Shown: piece by piece, positions 55,249 to 64,000 of the stretch
How the letters are laid out: each line of letters starts with the position of its first letter
Position numbering within the stretch: position 1 is the stretch's first letter
Assembly: GCF_014192115.1 (NCBI RefSeq)
Contig: NZ_JACHXL010000005.1
Location: 110,298-174,297 of the forward strand
Length of the DNA: 64,000 nucleotides
DNA from: Psychrobacter luti
GTDB taxonomy: Bacteria > Pseudomonadota > Gammaproteobacteria > Pseudomonadales > Moraxellaceae
Direction of reading: 5' to 3'
The notes under the pieces: model-generated
Told to the model about the DNA's origin: nothing
Seen by the model: the letters and a program-made list of their open reading frames with translations, nothing else
The model's database searches: none
Position numbers and translations under genes: made by a program

Positions 55249-57021
55249 ATGAATCCAATGTATACATCGTTCAACGGTTATCTGGGTGGCCCTATCGGCT
55301 CCATCATCGGCGCTATTCTAATTTTCATCATTGGTTGGCTCGTGGCACTGGGTATTGCAGCCCTTGTACGCGGTGTGTTATCGAAGATCAATATCAACCA
55401 GCGTATGAATTCTTCTACAGGTAAAAGCTACGATTTAGAGGGTATTCTCTCAAAAATCGTTTTTTGGTTTATCTTTATCATCGCCATCGCTGGCGCGTTA
55501 AGTCAATTAAATCTAAACTCTATTTCAACGCCATTTGCTAATATGGTCAATCAAGTCTTGACCTTTATACCGAATCTCATTGCTGCGATTGCTGTTGGTG
55601 TGATTGGTTGGGTTCTAGCGACTGTTGCTCGTACAGCGATTAATGCGGCATTATCAAAAACCTCGATGGATGAACGTCTAAGCGCTAAAGCTGGCGTAAA
55701 ACCATTAAGTAGCACCATTGCGGATATGGTTTACTGGTTTATCCTATTGATTGTATTGACCATGGTACTTGGTCAGTTAGAGCTTGATGGATTATTTGCA
55801 CCATTGACCAATATGGTCGATAAAATCTTCAGCTTTATTCCTAATATCCTCATCGCTGGTGTGGTCTTTGTGGTGGGTTATATCATCGCCAAAGTCGTAC
55901 GCGGCATTGTGACCAATTTGGTTTCTACTTTCGATGTACAGAAGCTTGCGACCAAAGCAGGCCTAAGCGAACAAAACAGCTTGCCTAATATCGCAGGTTC
56001 ACTAGCATTTTTAGTGATTATCATTCCAACGATTATTGCAGCTTTAAATGCCTTAAAAATCGATGTGATTGCTCGTCCTGCGACCAACATGCTTAATAAG
56101 ATCATGGAAGCATTGCCAAATATCTTTATGGCAGCGGCGATTTTAATCGTCACCTTCTATGTGGTACGTATGGTTGCCAACATCATCAAAGGTCTACTTG
56201 AAAACACCCAAGTCAACCAGTTGCCTGCGAAAGTTGGTTTAGAGCAGACAATGGGCGATAAGAAAATCTCTGATCTAGTTGGTTATGCGATTATCTTCTT
56301 TGCGATGTTGTTTGCTGCTATCGCTGCCGCTGATTTACTAGGTTTTGAGCCTATCTCGGCCATCATTACCATGTTTATCGCGTTCGGTGCCAATATCATC
56401 CTCGGCGCGGTCATTTTGTTTATTGGCTTTTGGCTTGCCAACATCATCGCTGGTGTCGTTGAGCGCTCTGAGCAAGGTTCACAGTTCTTAGCAAACATCG
56501 TACGTGTATTGATCATGGGCTTAGTACTTGCCATGGGTCTAAAAGCGATGGGTATTGCTGACTCTATCGTTAACCTCGCATTTGGTCTAACCTTAGGTGC
56601 GGTTGCTGTAGCATTTGCTCTATCGTTTGGTCTTGGTGGTCAAGAAGCGGCAGCTCGCTTCCTACGCAAGATGCAGGATAAAATGGATAGAGAACGTGAT
56701 GAAGCAAAAGCAAAATCTGCTTTGACCCCTAACTCGTCAACTCAAGATAAGTTTGCTGCGTCAGTTCGCGAGAATACGCCAAGTGCAGCGAGCAACCCGA
56801 CGCCTGCATCAACCGTATCTACTACTCCTGCTGTCACCAGTACGCCAAATAACTTAAGCTCAAATACTGGTACGCCTAGCAACTTAGGCACAAGTAATGA
56901 CTTAGATTCAAGAAGCGATTTGGGTTCTGAACCGGTTGATATTAACCACATTGAAACTGATGATAGTACTACCAACAATAATGGTTTCCCATTTACTAAC
57001 GATAGTGATAATTTGAAATAA
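55249..57021 (+). CDS. MscS-like membrane protein with TM_helix repeats
   Basis: A 590-residue inner-membrane protein with AAGGAGGACA eight bases before the ATG. At least ten hydrophobic segments are arranged as a repeated unit of helix plus polar linker (PFANMVNQVLTFIPNLIAAIAVGVIGW, PLTNMVDKIFSFIPNILIAGVVFVVGY and PATNMLNKIMEALPNIFMAAAILIVTF). This is the conserved TM_helix family often annotated as mechanosensitive ion channel. The last 110 residues are a disordered Ser/Thr/Asn/Pro/Asp tail. Channel function is inferred. Confidence 0.8.
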   Translation: MNPMYTSFNGYLGGPIGSIIGAILIFIIGWLVALGIAALVRGVLSKININQRMNSSTGKSYDLEGILSKIVFWFIFIIAIAGALSQLNLNSISTPFANMVNQVLTFIPNLIAAIAVGVIGWVLATVARTAINAALSKTSMDERLSAKAGVKPLSSTIADMVYWFILLIVLTMVLGQLELDGLFAPLTNMVDKIFSFIPNILIAGVVFVVGYIIAKVVRGIVTNLVSTFDVQKLATKAGLSEQNSLPNIAGSLAFLVIIIPTIIAALNALKIDVIARPATNMLNKIMEALPNIFMAAAILIVTFYVVRMVANIIKGLLENTQVNQLPAKVGLEQTMGDKKISDLVGYAIIFFAMLFAAIAAADLLGFEPISAIITMFIAFGANIILGAVILFIGFWLANIIAGVVERSEQGSQFLANIVRVLIMGLVLAMGLKAMGIADSIVNLAFGLTLGAVAVAFALSFGLGGQEAAARFLRKMQDKMDRERDEAKAKSALTPNSSTQDKFAASVRENTPSAASNPTPASTVSTTPAVTSTPNNLSSNTGTPSNLGTSNDLDSRSDLGSEPVDINHIETDDSTTNNNGFPFTNDSDNLK

Positions 57022-57057
57022 CTTATAATTTAGTAATGGATAATCGTTAATTCAAAT

Positions 57058-57085
57058 AAAAAAGACAGCCTAGGCTGTCTTTTTT
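57058..57085. terminator. terminator after the MscS-like gene
   Basis: AAAAAAGACAGC (57058-57069) pairs perfectly with GCTGTCTTTTTT (57074-57085) around CTAG. Confidence 0.9.
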
Positions 57086-57177
57086 TTATTCGTGCTTCTT
57101 CTATTTAAATTTCTCATTGCACGCTGAAATAACAATCTTTAAGCCTACTTCTACTATAGTAGAATTTCTTTGAAATC

Positions 57178-57258
57178 GATACAGTGCGACTGGAATGAAT
57201 TTTTCGTAGCCTCTGTGATAACAACAAGCAAGGAAAATTTATACCAGTCGTAAACAGC
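57178..57258. repeat. MITE-like intergenic repeat, copy 2
   Basis: Reverse-complement relative of 37061-37190. GACTGGAATGAATTTTTCGTAG on one side and AAAATTTATACCAGTCG on the other form imperfect inverted ends. The centre is a short GATAACAACAA instead of the hexamer array. Confidence 0.75.
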
Positions 57259-57273
57259 TATAACGTATCGTTT

Positions 57274-58641
57274 TTATTTTTGGCTTTGCTGCTGTAAGCG
57301 CTGAAGTTGCTTGCTTAGTTGACGCTCACGCTGGCTCATGGCATCGACCGGCTGTATCCATAAGTCAATATCTATAAAACTATCTTCTGCCTCTGTGATA
57401 AAGTCTATGCCAAGCACAATAACGTGGTGCAGCTCGGCTATTGGTAAACGTGTGGCAACATCCAAAGCGATTTTCGCTAAGTTCGATTGAATAGCCTTTT
57501 TACTATGCTGTCCTTCTACATCCTGTCCATAAAATATCAGCACATAATGCCTACCTAAACACTCATAGGAATGTTGATGGACGACATAGCCTCGTTGTTG
57601 CAGACTTTGCTGCTGCTTTGGATGCCGATATAAAGTACGAATCAACTCATGGCGCGAAAACAATGATTCATCTAGTATTTGCTGCTGCCATTGAGAAAAC
57701 TCTGCGTGTTGCTGCTGTTTTTCTGCTTCTGTAAATGGCTTATTACCCTGCTGCTCGCTGCTTTTCTTAGTGCTAAAATTTTCATCGACCATAGTTATCA
57801 TTTGGCTGCTAAGTTGTGACCATAAAATAGCCGCTTGCTGCATGTGCTGCTGATACATCTGGCTAGTTGCACTATGATTTTTTTGTGCAAGCGCCATAGC
57901 AATCAGAGCGGCATTGGGCTCATCCTGCATACCATATTTAATCAGCGCATTGTCTATGGCGATAGCTTGGGTAAATAGCGCAGAACTGTTTAAAAATTTA
58001 TTAATCAATACCTCTTCAGAATCAAAGCTTGGTACATGGCTAATAGCACTCTGTTGCAGCTGCTCTAAGCGATATCTTAAAAATCGCCACAATTCACATG
58101 GCGTATGAAGCGCAGTGAGTATCGATTGCCAGTCGTGCCAGCCAAATATTTGTAGCAGCTGCCCGTTATCACTCATATCTATGATTAAATCTTCCATAAA
58201 ATAACGGGCAGGAAAATTATGTTTTAAGTGCTTATACTTGCCGTGCTGATGGTCTTTGTCTACAAAGTTGTTTGCTTTATCGATATCACTTTTAAATTGA
58301 ATATCAAGAACCAACACTTCTATTGCGTGCGCCATATTGGCTTTTTTCTTACATAAATCACCTTTATGCCATGCTAATATTGATTTAATAGCTGTCTTGC
58401 GCACGCTTTCGATATCAGCGGCAGCCATACCCTCAGGCAAATAAACCCTCAGTTCTGACAACTGCAATTTACCTGATGGTAAGTGGTAAGCAAGTTTTTG
58501 AGCTTGATATTGGATTTTATGTGTCGCTTCAAGTGCTTGTATAGAAGGCAATAGCATCTCTAACTTATCAGTCTGCACATAGCAGGCTAGCTCATTGTCA
58601 AGATAAGGCTTATTAGCAATCACAGTAGTCGAATTTGACAC
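57274..58641 (-). CDS. unrecognised 455-residue soluble protein
   Basis: No family recognised. Starts MSNSTTVIANKPYLDNELAC; no signal peptide or membrane helix is visible. It has an alpha/beta N-terminal half with a conserved-looking LQIFGWHDWQ and two Gln-rich stretches (residues 265-310 and the end, KQLQRLQQQSQK), and is rich in His and Gln overall. A central segment RELIRTLYRHPKQQQSLQQRGY-like pattern (about 340-360) may be a helix pair. Monocistronic, between a terminator and the SDR gene. Stop 15 bases after the MITE-like repeat. Confidence 0.75.
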   Translation of the reverse strand: MSNSTTVIANKPYLDNELACYVQTDKLEMLLPSIQALEATHKIQYQAQKLAYHLPSGKLQLSELRVYLPEGMAAADIESVRKTAIKSILAWHKGDLCKKKANMAHAIEVLVLDIQFKSDIDKANNFVDKDHQHGKYKHLKHNFPARYFMEDLIIDMSDNGQLLQIFGWHDWQSILTALHTPCELWRFLRYRLEQLQQSAISHVPSFDSEEVLINKFLNSSALFTQAIAIDNALIKYGMQDEPNAALIAMALAQKNHSATSQMYQQHMQQAAILWSQLSSQMITMVDENFSTKKSSEQQGNKPFTEAEKQQQHAEFSQWQQQILDESLFSRHELIRTLYRHPKQQQSLQQRGYVVHQHSYECLGRHYVLIFYGQDVEGQHSKKAIQSNLAKIALDVATRLPIAELHHVIVLGIDFITEAEDSFIDIDLWIQPVDAMSQRERQLSKQLQRLQQQSQK

Positions 58642-58902
58642 AATCCCACCCTCTTAATATTAAATGTATATGCTGGCGTATGACTTGCAACGAATACTAA
58701 GCATACTAGCGTGATAATCCTTGCCATTACTTTTAGCAAAAGATCAAACAACATAAGCGCAATTATACACAGTCGCTTTCGTAGCAGTGAGTTGTTATGA
58801 TGGCATAAAAGCAATCAAAGTTGCGCAGGCTTATCAGGCATCCTAGCGCAGGCTTAACAACTTCCCTATATAATCATCATATGATAACAAGGACTGAACA
58901 TC

Positions 58903-59685
58903 ATGAAACGCTTTAAAGAAAAAACTGTTATCGTCACCGGTGCGGGCTCAGGTATTGGCCGTGCGACGGCCATTCGCTTTGCAAACGAAGGCGCTAACGT
59001 TGTTTTAGTCGGACGTACCGCTGCTACCTTACAGGAAACTGCTGAAGCGTTTCCGCAGGACCGGACTTGGATTCATACCGATAATTTTTTGACCGTTGTT
59101 TGTGACATCAGCGTAGAAGCTCAAGTACAAGAAATGATGAAAAGAGTCATCGACAAGTTTGAGAGAATCGACGTTTTGGTAAATAATGCCGGTAAAGCCA
59201 TGCAAGGCAAAATCACTGAGCTATCTTCTGAAGATTGGGAGTCGGCTATCGATGTAAATTTAAATGGCACGTTTTATGTCTGTCAGGCTGCAATGCCACA
59301 TCTGATTGCCACCAAAGGCAATATCATCAATGTCTCGTCGCTCTCTGGCGTCGGTGGTGACTGGAATATGGCCGCTTATAATGCCGCCAAAACCGGTATT
59401 AGCAATTTAACGCGCACCTTAGCCTTAGATCACGGCGCCGATGGTGTGCGCGTCAACGCCGTCAATCCAAGCGTTACTAAAACCGATATGACCAGCGCCA
59501 TTCAAGATGATAGCAGCAAAACCGATAAGTTTTTAGACCGCTGCCCACTTGGCCGTCTTGCATCTCCAGAGGACGTTGCCGCTGTCATTACTTTTTTAGC
59601 GAGCGATGACGCGTCTATGATTACTGGTGTGAACTTGCCAGTTGATGGCGGTATCAGCGCGTCAAATGGTCAGCCGCATTTCTAA
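58903..59685 (+). CDS. short-chain dehydrogenase/reductase
   Basis: A 260-residue classical SDR. Cofactor motif TGAGSGIGRATAIRFA, NNAGKA, the catalytic Ser in IINVSSLSGVGG and YNAAKTGI (Tyr and Lys) are intact. The dinucleotide preference and substrate are not evident; the Arg in LVGRTAATLQ at the second strand suggests NADPH. Length and motif spacing are normal. Confidence 0.9.
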   Translation: MKRFKEKTVIVTGAGSGIGRATAIRFANEGANVVLVGRTAATLQETAEAFPQDRTWIHTDNFLTVVCDISVEAQVQEMMKRVIDKFERIDVLVNNAGKAMQGKITELSSEDWESAIDVNLNGTFYVCQAAMPHLIATKGNIINVSSLSGVGGDWNMAAYNAAKTGISNLTRTLALDHGADGVRVNAVNPSVTKTDMTSAIQDDSSKTDKFLDRCPLGRLASPEDVAAVITFLASDDASMITGVNLPVDGGISASNGQPHF

Positions 59686-59733
59686 GCAGTCATTCATTCA
59701 ATTTAGTTCAAATTTTATCTATTTAAGATTAAA

Positions 59734-59769
59734 AAGAAGCCCCTGATATTTTACTATCAGGGGCTTCTT
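59734..59769. terminator. terminator after the SDR gene
   Basis: AAGAAGCCCCTGATA (59734-59748) pairs with TATCAGGGGCTTCTT (59755-59769). Confidence 0.85.
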
Positions 59770-59803
59770 CACTATAAAAACTTAACAATAAAGAAGTTAA
59801 GTT

Positions 59804-60499
59804 TTAATCAATCTGTTTATTAATATCCTGTAAAGGCTGCGATAAACGTTCAGGATGTCTTGGCATTACGCCTTGATATTGGGCATAGATTTTTGGCAAA
59901 TCAGCGTCGATATCACCGCTAGGATAAACCAACGACATAAAACGTATCTCTTTGGTTTTATAATCCATCGCGACGGGCAAAATCGGCACACCAGCACCTA
60001 CTGCCAAATAATAAAAACCTGATTTCCAGCTTTCGGTATATTGTCGCGTACCTTCTGGCGCTAAACCCAAGAACAGTGGCTTACCTGTTTTGAATTTATC
60101 GATACTCGCTTGCAACACCGAGCCTTTATTCCCACGATCAATGGGAATGACCCCTATCCAATTTAATAGCTGAGCAAATAATGGCACTTTAAACAGCGTA
60201 TGCTTGCCCATAATACTGATTTTTAAATCTAGGGCAAATAAGCTTGGTATCGCATAAATACCATCGACGTTAGAAGTGTGCGGCAGCGCTAAAACCACAG
60301 CCTGCGGAATATTTGGAATCTCACCAACCGTACGCCAACCAGCAGCTTTTAATAACGCTGATGCGATAATTGGCGCAGCTTTATTACCACGTCTTGGGAC
60401 CAAATTTCCCAAATGCTTCCTGTTTAATGTCGGGAATACTTTCGAGCGCGTAGGCTTAGAAGCAGTTGATTTAGAACGGTTAAATAGCTTTGATGTCAT
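59804..60499 (-). CDS. PlsC-like 1-acyl-glycerol-3-phosphate acyltransferase
   Basis: A 231-residue lysophospholipid acyltransferase. From the ATG at 60499; an upstream start adds 13 residues. The catalytic HX4D box is in LPHTSNVDGIY (His followed by Asp five positions later), and APEGTR is the second block. The N terminus is basic (KLFNRSKSTASKPTRSK), so it is peripheral to the membrane without a clear helix. Alternatives are other membrane glycerolipid acyltransferases. Confidence 0.85.
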   Translation of the reverse strand: MTSKLFNRSKSTASKPTRSKVFPTLNRKHLGNLVPRRGNKAAPIIASALLKAAGWRTVGEIPNIPQAVVLALPHTSNVDGIYAIPSLFALDLKISIMGKHTLFKVPLFAQLLNWIGVIPIDRGNKGSVLQASIDKFKTGKPLFLGLAPEGTRQYTESWKSGFYYLAVGAGVPILPVAMDYKTKEIRFMSLVYPSGDIDADLPKIYAQYQGVMPRHPERLSQPLQDINKQID

Positions 60500-60562
60500 A
60501 ACGGCACCATGTAATAAAAGATAGCTACATAATAACATTAAGCTTGTACCACTTAGCTAAAT

Positions 60563-60637
60563 TTTGCAGGCTTTTATTACATGATAGCTTACTCAATTAT
60601 TTACATATATAACTATATATAAATAAAGCCTGTAAAA
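60563..60637 (-). terminator. possible terminator of parE
   Basis: TTTTGCAGGCTTTTATT (60563-60579) pairs with AATAAAGCCTGTAAAA (60622-60637) with one extra base and a 42-base loop, just after the parE stop. The long loop makes this a weak call. Confidence 0.4.
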
Positions 60638-60668
60638 ATAACACCAGTACGACTTCTCTCCTACCGCC

Positions 60669-62555
60669 TTAGGAGATATCAGCCAAATTGCCTTTATTTT
60701 CAAGCCAAGACTTGCGATCTGCTGCACGTTTTTTGGCTAATAGCATATCCATCACACTGTTTGTGAGCACCATATCATCCATATCTAGCTGAACTAAGCG
60801 TCGAGTGTCTCGATTCATGGTTGTCTCACGCAATTGCTCTGCACTCATTTCACCCAAGCCTTTAAAGCGCGTGATTTGGGCTTTCTTATTGCCTGGCACA
60901 TTGGACAAAATATGCGCAAGCTCTGGTTCATCAAGCGCATAATGCACCTCTTTACCGACATCAACACGGTATAAAGGCGGCATCGCTACAAATAAATGAC
61001 CGGCATCTACCAAGGCAGGAAAATGCTTGACGAATAATGCGCAAATCAATGTGGCAATATGCAGACCATCAGAGTCCGCATCTGCCAAGATACATACCTT
61101 ATCATAGCGCAGCTCAGACAAATCATCCGACGCTGGATCAACACCGATAGCGATGGCAATATCATGAATCTCTTGACTTGATAGCACCGTATCTGATGAT
61201 ACTTCCCACGTATTTAGAATCTTACCGCGCAGTGGCAATATCGCCTGATAATGACGATCACGCGCTTGCTTGGCACTACCACCCGCAGAATCACCCTCTA
61301 CTAAAAACAGCTCTGCGCCATCACGCAAATCGCCGCGACAATCTGCCAACTTACCTGGCAATGCTGGACCTTGAGTAATTTTCTTACGGGCGACTTTTTT
61401 CGCAGATTTTAATCGACGACCCGCTTTATTAATCGCCAGCTCGGCAATTTGGGTACCCATATCGGCATGCTGATTTAGCCATAAGCTAAAGGCGTCTTTT
61501 GCCAATGTCTGCACCGCACCAGCCGCTTCGCGGCTTGATAAGCGCTCTTTGGTTTGACCGGAAAACTGTGGCTCAGAAAACTTAAGCGACAAGATATAGT
61601 TCACCCCGTCCCACACATCTTCTGCAGTCAGCTTGACACTACGTGGCAGTAAATTATGAATATCACAAAACTCGCGTAAGGCTTCCAAGATACCGGTACG
61701 TAGACCGTTAACGTGCGTACCGCCTTGAGCAGTCGGGATAAGGTTTACATAGCTTTCCTGCACAGGCGTACCGCCATCTGGCAACCAAGACAATACAAAA
61801 GTAATGCCCGCACGTTCACCTGCTTTCGCATTGTAATTATAATAAAACGGTGCTTCAGGTAAAGTCTCTAAACCATCTAGCTGCTCATTTAGATACTCAA
61901 CCACCCCATCAGTAAACTGCCAAACGACTTTTTCATTATTAATATCATCAACGAACTCAATCGTTAGACCAGCTGCTAGCACAGCTTTGGCTTTTAGATT
62001 ATGTTTAAGCTGTTTGACGTTAAATTTAGGTGTATCAAAGAAGCTGCCATCGGCCCAAAAATGTACTTTGGTACCACGCTTACGTTTATTTGAGCTGACG
62101 GTTTCGGTTAAAGGGGTGACTGCTGCGCCATTCTCGAACGCCATCTCAAACTGTGTGCTATCACGCCATACCGTCACTTCAACTCGCGTGGATAGCGCAT
62201 TGACGACGGATATACCCACCCCGTGTAAACCGCCCGAAACTTCATAATTAGACGTTGAGAATTTACCACCAGCATGCAGACGGGTTAAAATCAGCTCAAT
62301 ACCAGTTTGATTAAATTCGGGATGAATATCGGTTGGCATGCCACGGCCATCATCTTCAACTGATAATGATCCATCGCTATGCAATTGCACTTTGATAACC
62401 TTGGCATAACCCGCCAATGCTTCATCGACTGAGTTATCGATGACTTCTTGCGCCAAATGATTGGGACGGGTGGTATCGGTATACATACCTGGGCGACGAC
62501 GTACGGGTTCAAGCCCTTCTAAAACTTCTAACGATTGCGCATTATATTGACTCAC
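60669..62555 (-). CDS. parE: DNA topoisomerase IV subunit B
   Basis: ATPase subunit of topoisomerase IV (decatenation). 628 residues, the ParE size and shorter than GyrB. GHKL ATPase: DEALAGYA, EDDGRGMP, ARLHAGGKFSTSNYEVSGGLHGVGISVVNALS. TOPRIM: VEGDSAGGSAKQARDRHYQAILPLRGKILN, ILADADSDGLHIATL. The end is KRAADRKSWLENKGNLADIS, ParE-like. parC is not in the window. Confidence 0.96.
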   Translation of the reverse strand: MSQYNAQSLEVLEGLEPVRRRPGMYTDTTRPNHLAQEVIDNSVDEALAGYAKVIKVQLHSDGSLSVEDDGRGMPTDIHPEFNQTGIELILTRLHAGGKFSTSNYEVSGGLHGVGISVVNALSTRVEVTVWRDSTQFEMAFENGAAVTPLTETVSSNKRKRGTKVHFWADGSFFDTPKFNVKQLKHNLKAKAVLAAGLTIEFVDDINNEKVVWQFTDGVVEYLNEQLDGLETLPEAPFYYNYNAKAGERAGITFVLSWLPDGGTPVQESYVNLIPTAQGGTHVNGLRTGILEALREFCDIHNLLPRSVKLTAEDVWDGVNYILSLKFSEPQFSGQTKERLSSREAAGAVQTLAKDAFSLWLNQHADMGTQIAELAINKAGRRLKSAKKVARKKITQGPALPGKLADCRGDLRDGAELFLVEGDSAGGSAKQARDRHYQAILPLRGKILNTWEVSSDTVLSSQEIHDIAIAIGVDPASDDLSELRYDKVCILADADSDGLHIATLICALFVKHFPALVDAGHLFVAMPPLYRVDVGKEVHYALDEPELAHILSNVPGNKKAQITRFKGLGEMSAEQLRETTMNRDTRRLVQLDMDDMVLTNSVMDMLLAKKRAADRKSWLENKGNLADIS

Positions 62556-62722
62556 AAATGCATCCTTAACTATTCATGTGCGATTAATTCTATTCAACCA
62601 TTATAACGAAAAATAGCGACGGTAACGCTAATAGTCAGTCGCTCACGTCAGATAATGTCGTCTATTTAAATTGCTTAATATATTAGGTTCTCTACGAGCC
62701 TGTATGTCATTTTTATTTGAAT

Positions 62723-63382
62723 TCATAGCAAACTCCTTAACATCTCAATCACCATTGGCAATTGCGCACCAAAGTCACTAAACCTGTGATCACCACCGGC
62801 TTGCATCGTTACTGTTACTCCCTGCTCTTTATAAAACTCTTTAGACAGCTCAGGATTTAACAGCTCATCGCCTTCTTTAATAAGCACAGCAACTTTATCA
62901 GGATAATTAATAGTGGATAGCTGATGCGCTGCAAACCATTGCAAATCTGCATGAGTAATATCCCACCCACCTGCTGTCGAATGAATAATATGACTGTCTA
63001 AATACTCTTCTTCAACATTATTTTTTGCGGTCGAATCTTCAGAAAAGCGCTGTAATGTCACATGCGGTTGCGTGCTAGGATTCAATAGCAGCGCTGGGCA
63101 ACCAGTATGGTTACTAATCAAGGTAGAAAAATAACCACCCAATGAGCTACCGACCAATACTGTATTTGAAGATTCAAATCTCTCATTTTCCGCATGATTA
63201 CCATTGCCATTCAAATTTTCGATTAATGAAAGTATGTGACTAAAAACTTGGTCAGGCGTCTTATTCAAATCAGGGCGCATTACATTTATATCAGGATGGT
63301 ACTTACGGCAATAATCTTCTAATAACCTTCCTTTAGTCGAATTGGCATCACTGTCAAGCCCATGAATATAAATAACGTTCAC
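62723..63382 (-). CDS. YqiA-like alpha/beta-hydrolase esterase
   Basis: A 219-residue esterase, YqiA/YcfP type. The GTG at 63382 gives MNVIYIHGLDS, matching the family start; a GTG four codons upstream is possible. The nucleophile is in LVGSSLGGYFSTLI (Ser in GxSxxG), with Asp in EGDELLNPELS and His in AGGDHRFSDF. yqiA precedes parE in E. coli too, though the shared role is unknown. Confidence 0.85.
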   Translation of the reverse strand: MNVIYIHGLDSDANSTKGRLLEDYCRKYHPDINVMRPDLNKTPDQVFSHILSLIENLNGNGNHAENERFESSNTVLVGSSLGGYFSTLISNHTGCPALLLNPSTQPHVTLQRFSEDSTAKNNVEEEYLDSHIIHSTAGGWDITHADLQWFAAHQLSTINYPDKVAVLIKEGDELLNPELSKEFYKEQGVTVTMQAGGDHRFSDFGAQLPMVIEMLRSLL

Positions 63383-63568
63383 GTATAATCTCACTTATTA
63401 ATTTTGTTATGATTGCTATATATGAATAATAAAAACTCAGCATAGCATTACGTCAATAAAAACAGTAACAATAAAACCGCACATTATTATTCACTATTTG
63501 CGACATAATAGTATTTATAATGAGATTAGGCATGTTAAAGGAATAACGAAAATAGCGATGGAGCCGTC

Positions 63569-63829
63569 ATGAATCAGCAGTTTGAACTGTTCGAGATTGC
63601 CAATCCATGCATTGGTGTGTGTCAAAGTAATAAAAAAGGCTATTGCTTTGGCTGCTTGCGTAGTCGACCTGAGCGTCAGTTATGGCATGAGATGACGACT
63701 GAACAGCGTCGTGAGGTGCTACGGCTAGTTTCTGGACGTAAACTGCGTATAGAGCAGATGAGACAGCGCAAAGGCGAGCAGTTAGGCTTTGATTTTGAAG
63801 AAGTGGTCGAGACGGGTGAGTTGTTCTAA
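63569..63829 (+). CDS. DUF1289 protein
   Basis: An 86-residue protein with four cysteines in CIGVC and CFGCLRS, the DUF1289 motif (predicted Fe-S or zinc binding); WHEMTTEQRREVLRLVSGRK follows. Function unknown. Divergent from the YqiA-like gene. Confidence 0.85.
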   Translation: MNQQFELFEIANPCIGVCQSNKKGYCFGCLRSRPERQLWHEMTTEQRREVLRLVSGRKLRIEQMRQRKGEQLGFDFEEVVETGELF

Positions 63830-63882
63830 AAAACAGCTTATTAGCGCCTGTTCTTTCAAAACCCCCAAACCCCAGCCAAAAG

Positions 63883-63916
63883 AAAACCCCCTTAGCAATT
63901 AAGCCAAGGGGGTTTT
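63883..63916. terminator. terminator between the DUF1289 gene and the rRNA operon
   Basis: AAAACCCCCTT (63883-63893) pairs with AAGGGGGTTTT (63906-63916), flanked by T/A runs, just beyond the 5S 3' end. Confidence 0.85.
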
Positions 63917-63930
63917 ACTTTTAGAATAGA

Positions 63931-64000
63931 GAGCTGACGATGACCTACTCTCACATGGCCGGAGCCACACTACCATTGGCGCGATGATGTTTCACTTCTG
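63931..64000 (-). rRNA. rrf: 5S ribosomal RNA, 3' part (cut by the window edge)
   Basis: On the minus strand the last 70 bases read as the 3' part of 5S rRNA, including GTGGCTCCGGCCATGTGAG and the end AGAGTAGGTCATCGTCAGC. The 3' end is set by analogy with other 5S genes, within a few bases. The rest of the operon lies to the right of the window. Confidence 0.88.

Noticed and set aside
60669..62555. DNA gyrase subunit B
   Set aside because: Length of 628 residues and the C-terminal end fit ParE; the insert of GyrB is absent.

Overview
The window reads as chromosomal DNA of a Moraxellaceae gammaproteobacterium, most likely Psychrobacter. This rests on protein character (AcnA-type aconitase, class II YafJ-like amidotransferase, MesX/MesD methionine synthase pair), moderate A+T content and gene order; no database search was possible. 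Almost all of it is ordinary, densely packed chromosome with short intergenic hairpin terminators.

Layout. 1-2.3 kb: start of a division/cell-wall cluster on the minus strand (rsmH, ftsL, ftsI running off the left edge). 2.6-6 kb: gltX, a small DUF3223-like protein, tRNA-Ala(GGC) and tRNA-Glu(TTC) behind a near-consensus promoter, and a LysE-type exporter. 6-14.2 kb: acnA and mostly conserved single genes (DUF3025, YdjM-like, YchJ, YafJ-like, DUF2007, thrB). 14.3-22.7 kb: hisF, ribH, nusB, thiL, pgpA, glmU, glmS on the plus strand. 22.7-23.2 kb: directly after glmS, at the usual attTn7 position, lie a broken TnsA fragment and a broken transposase fragment.

23.2-36 kb: a metal-uptake region: a DUF2946-like protein, a UreH/SafE-type membrane protein with a His/Met-rich tail, a PepSY-domain membrane protein, a His-rich AztD-like lipoprotein, two TonB-dependent receptors with His-rich loops, and a dedicated tonB-exbB-exbD set. 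Three near-perfect palindromes of the form ATGTTATA-N-TATAACAT (one a shorter variant) sit upstream of the receptor and tonB transcripts and look like Zur operators. The natural reading is a zinc-starvation regulon: the receptors bring zinc across the outer membrane using the local TonB complex, and the His-rich lipoprotein hands it on in the periplasm.

36-42.5 kb: a TauE/SafE permease, then mesX-mesD plus a flavin reductase (folate-independent methionine synthesis) with a MetR-type box upstream, a DMT exporter and an AraC regulator. 42.5-47 kb: an RND pump and its adaptor. 47.5-64 kb: a tiny lysine-rich protein, recG, a patatin lipoprotein, argA, an FKBP isomerase lipoprotein, an MscS-like protein, an unrecognised 455-residue protein, an SDR enzyme, a PlsC-like acyltransferase, parE, a YqiA-like esterase, a DUF1289 protein, and the 3' end of a 5S rRNA at the right edge.

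The points most worth following are the Tn7 scar beside glmS with the zinc region next to it, the set of Zur-like operators, a MITE-like intergenic repeat in two copies (one carrying a nine-fold hexamer array), and several housekeeping proteins with long low-complexity extensions.
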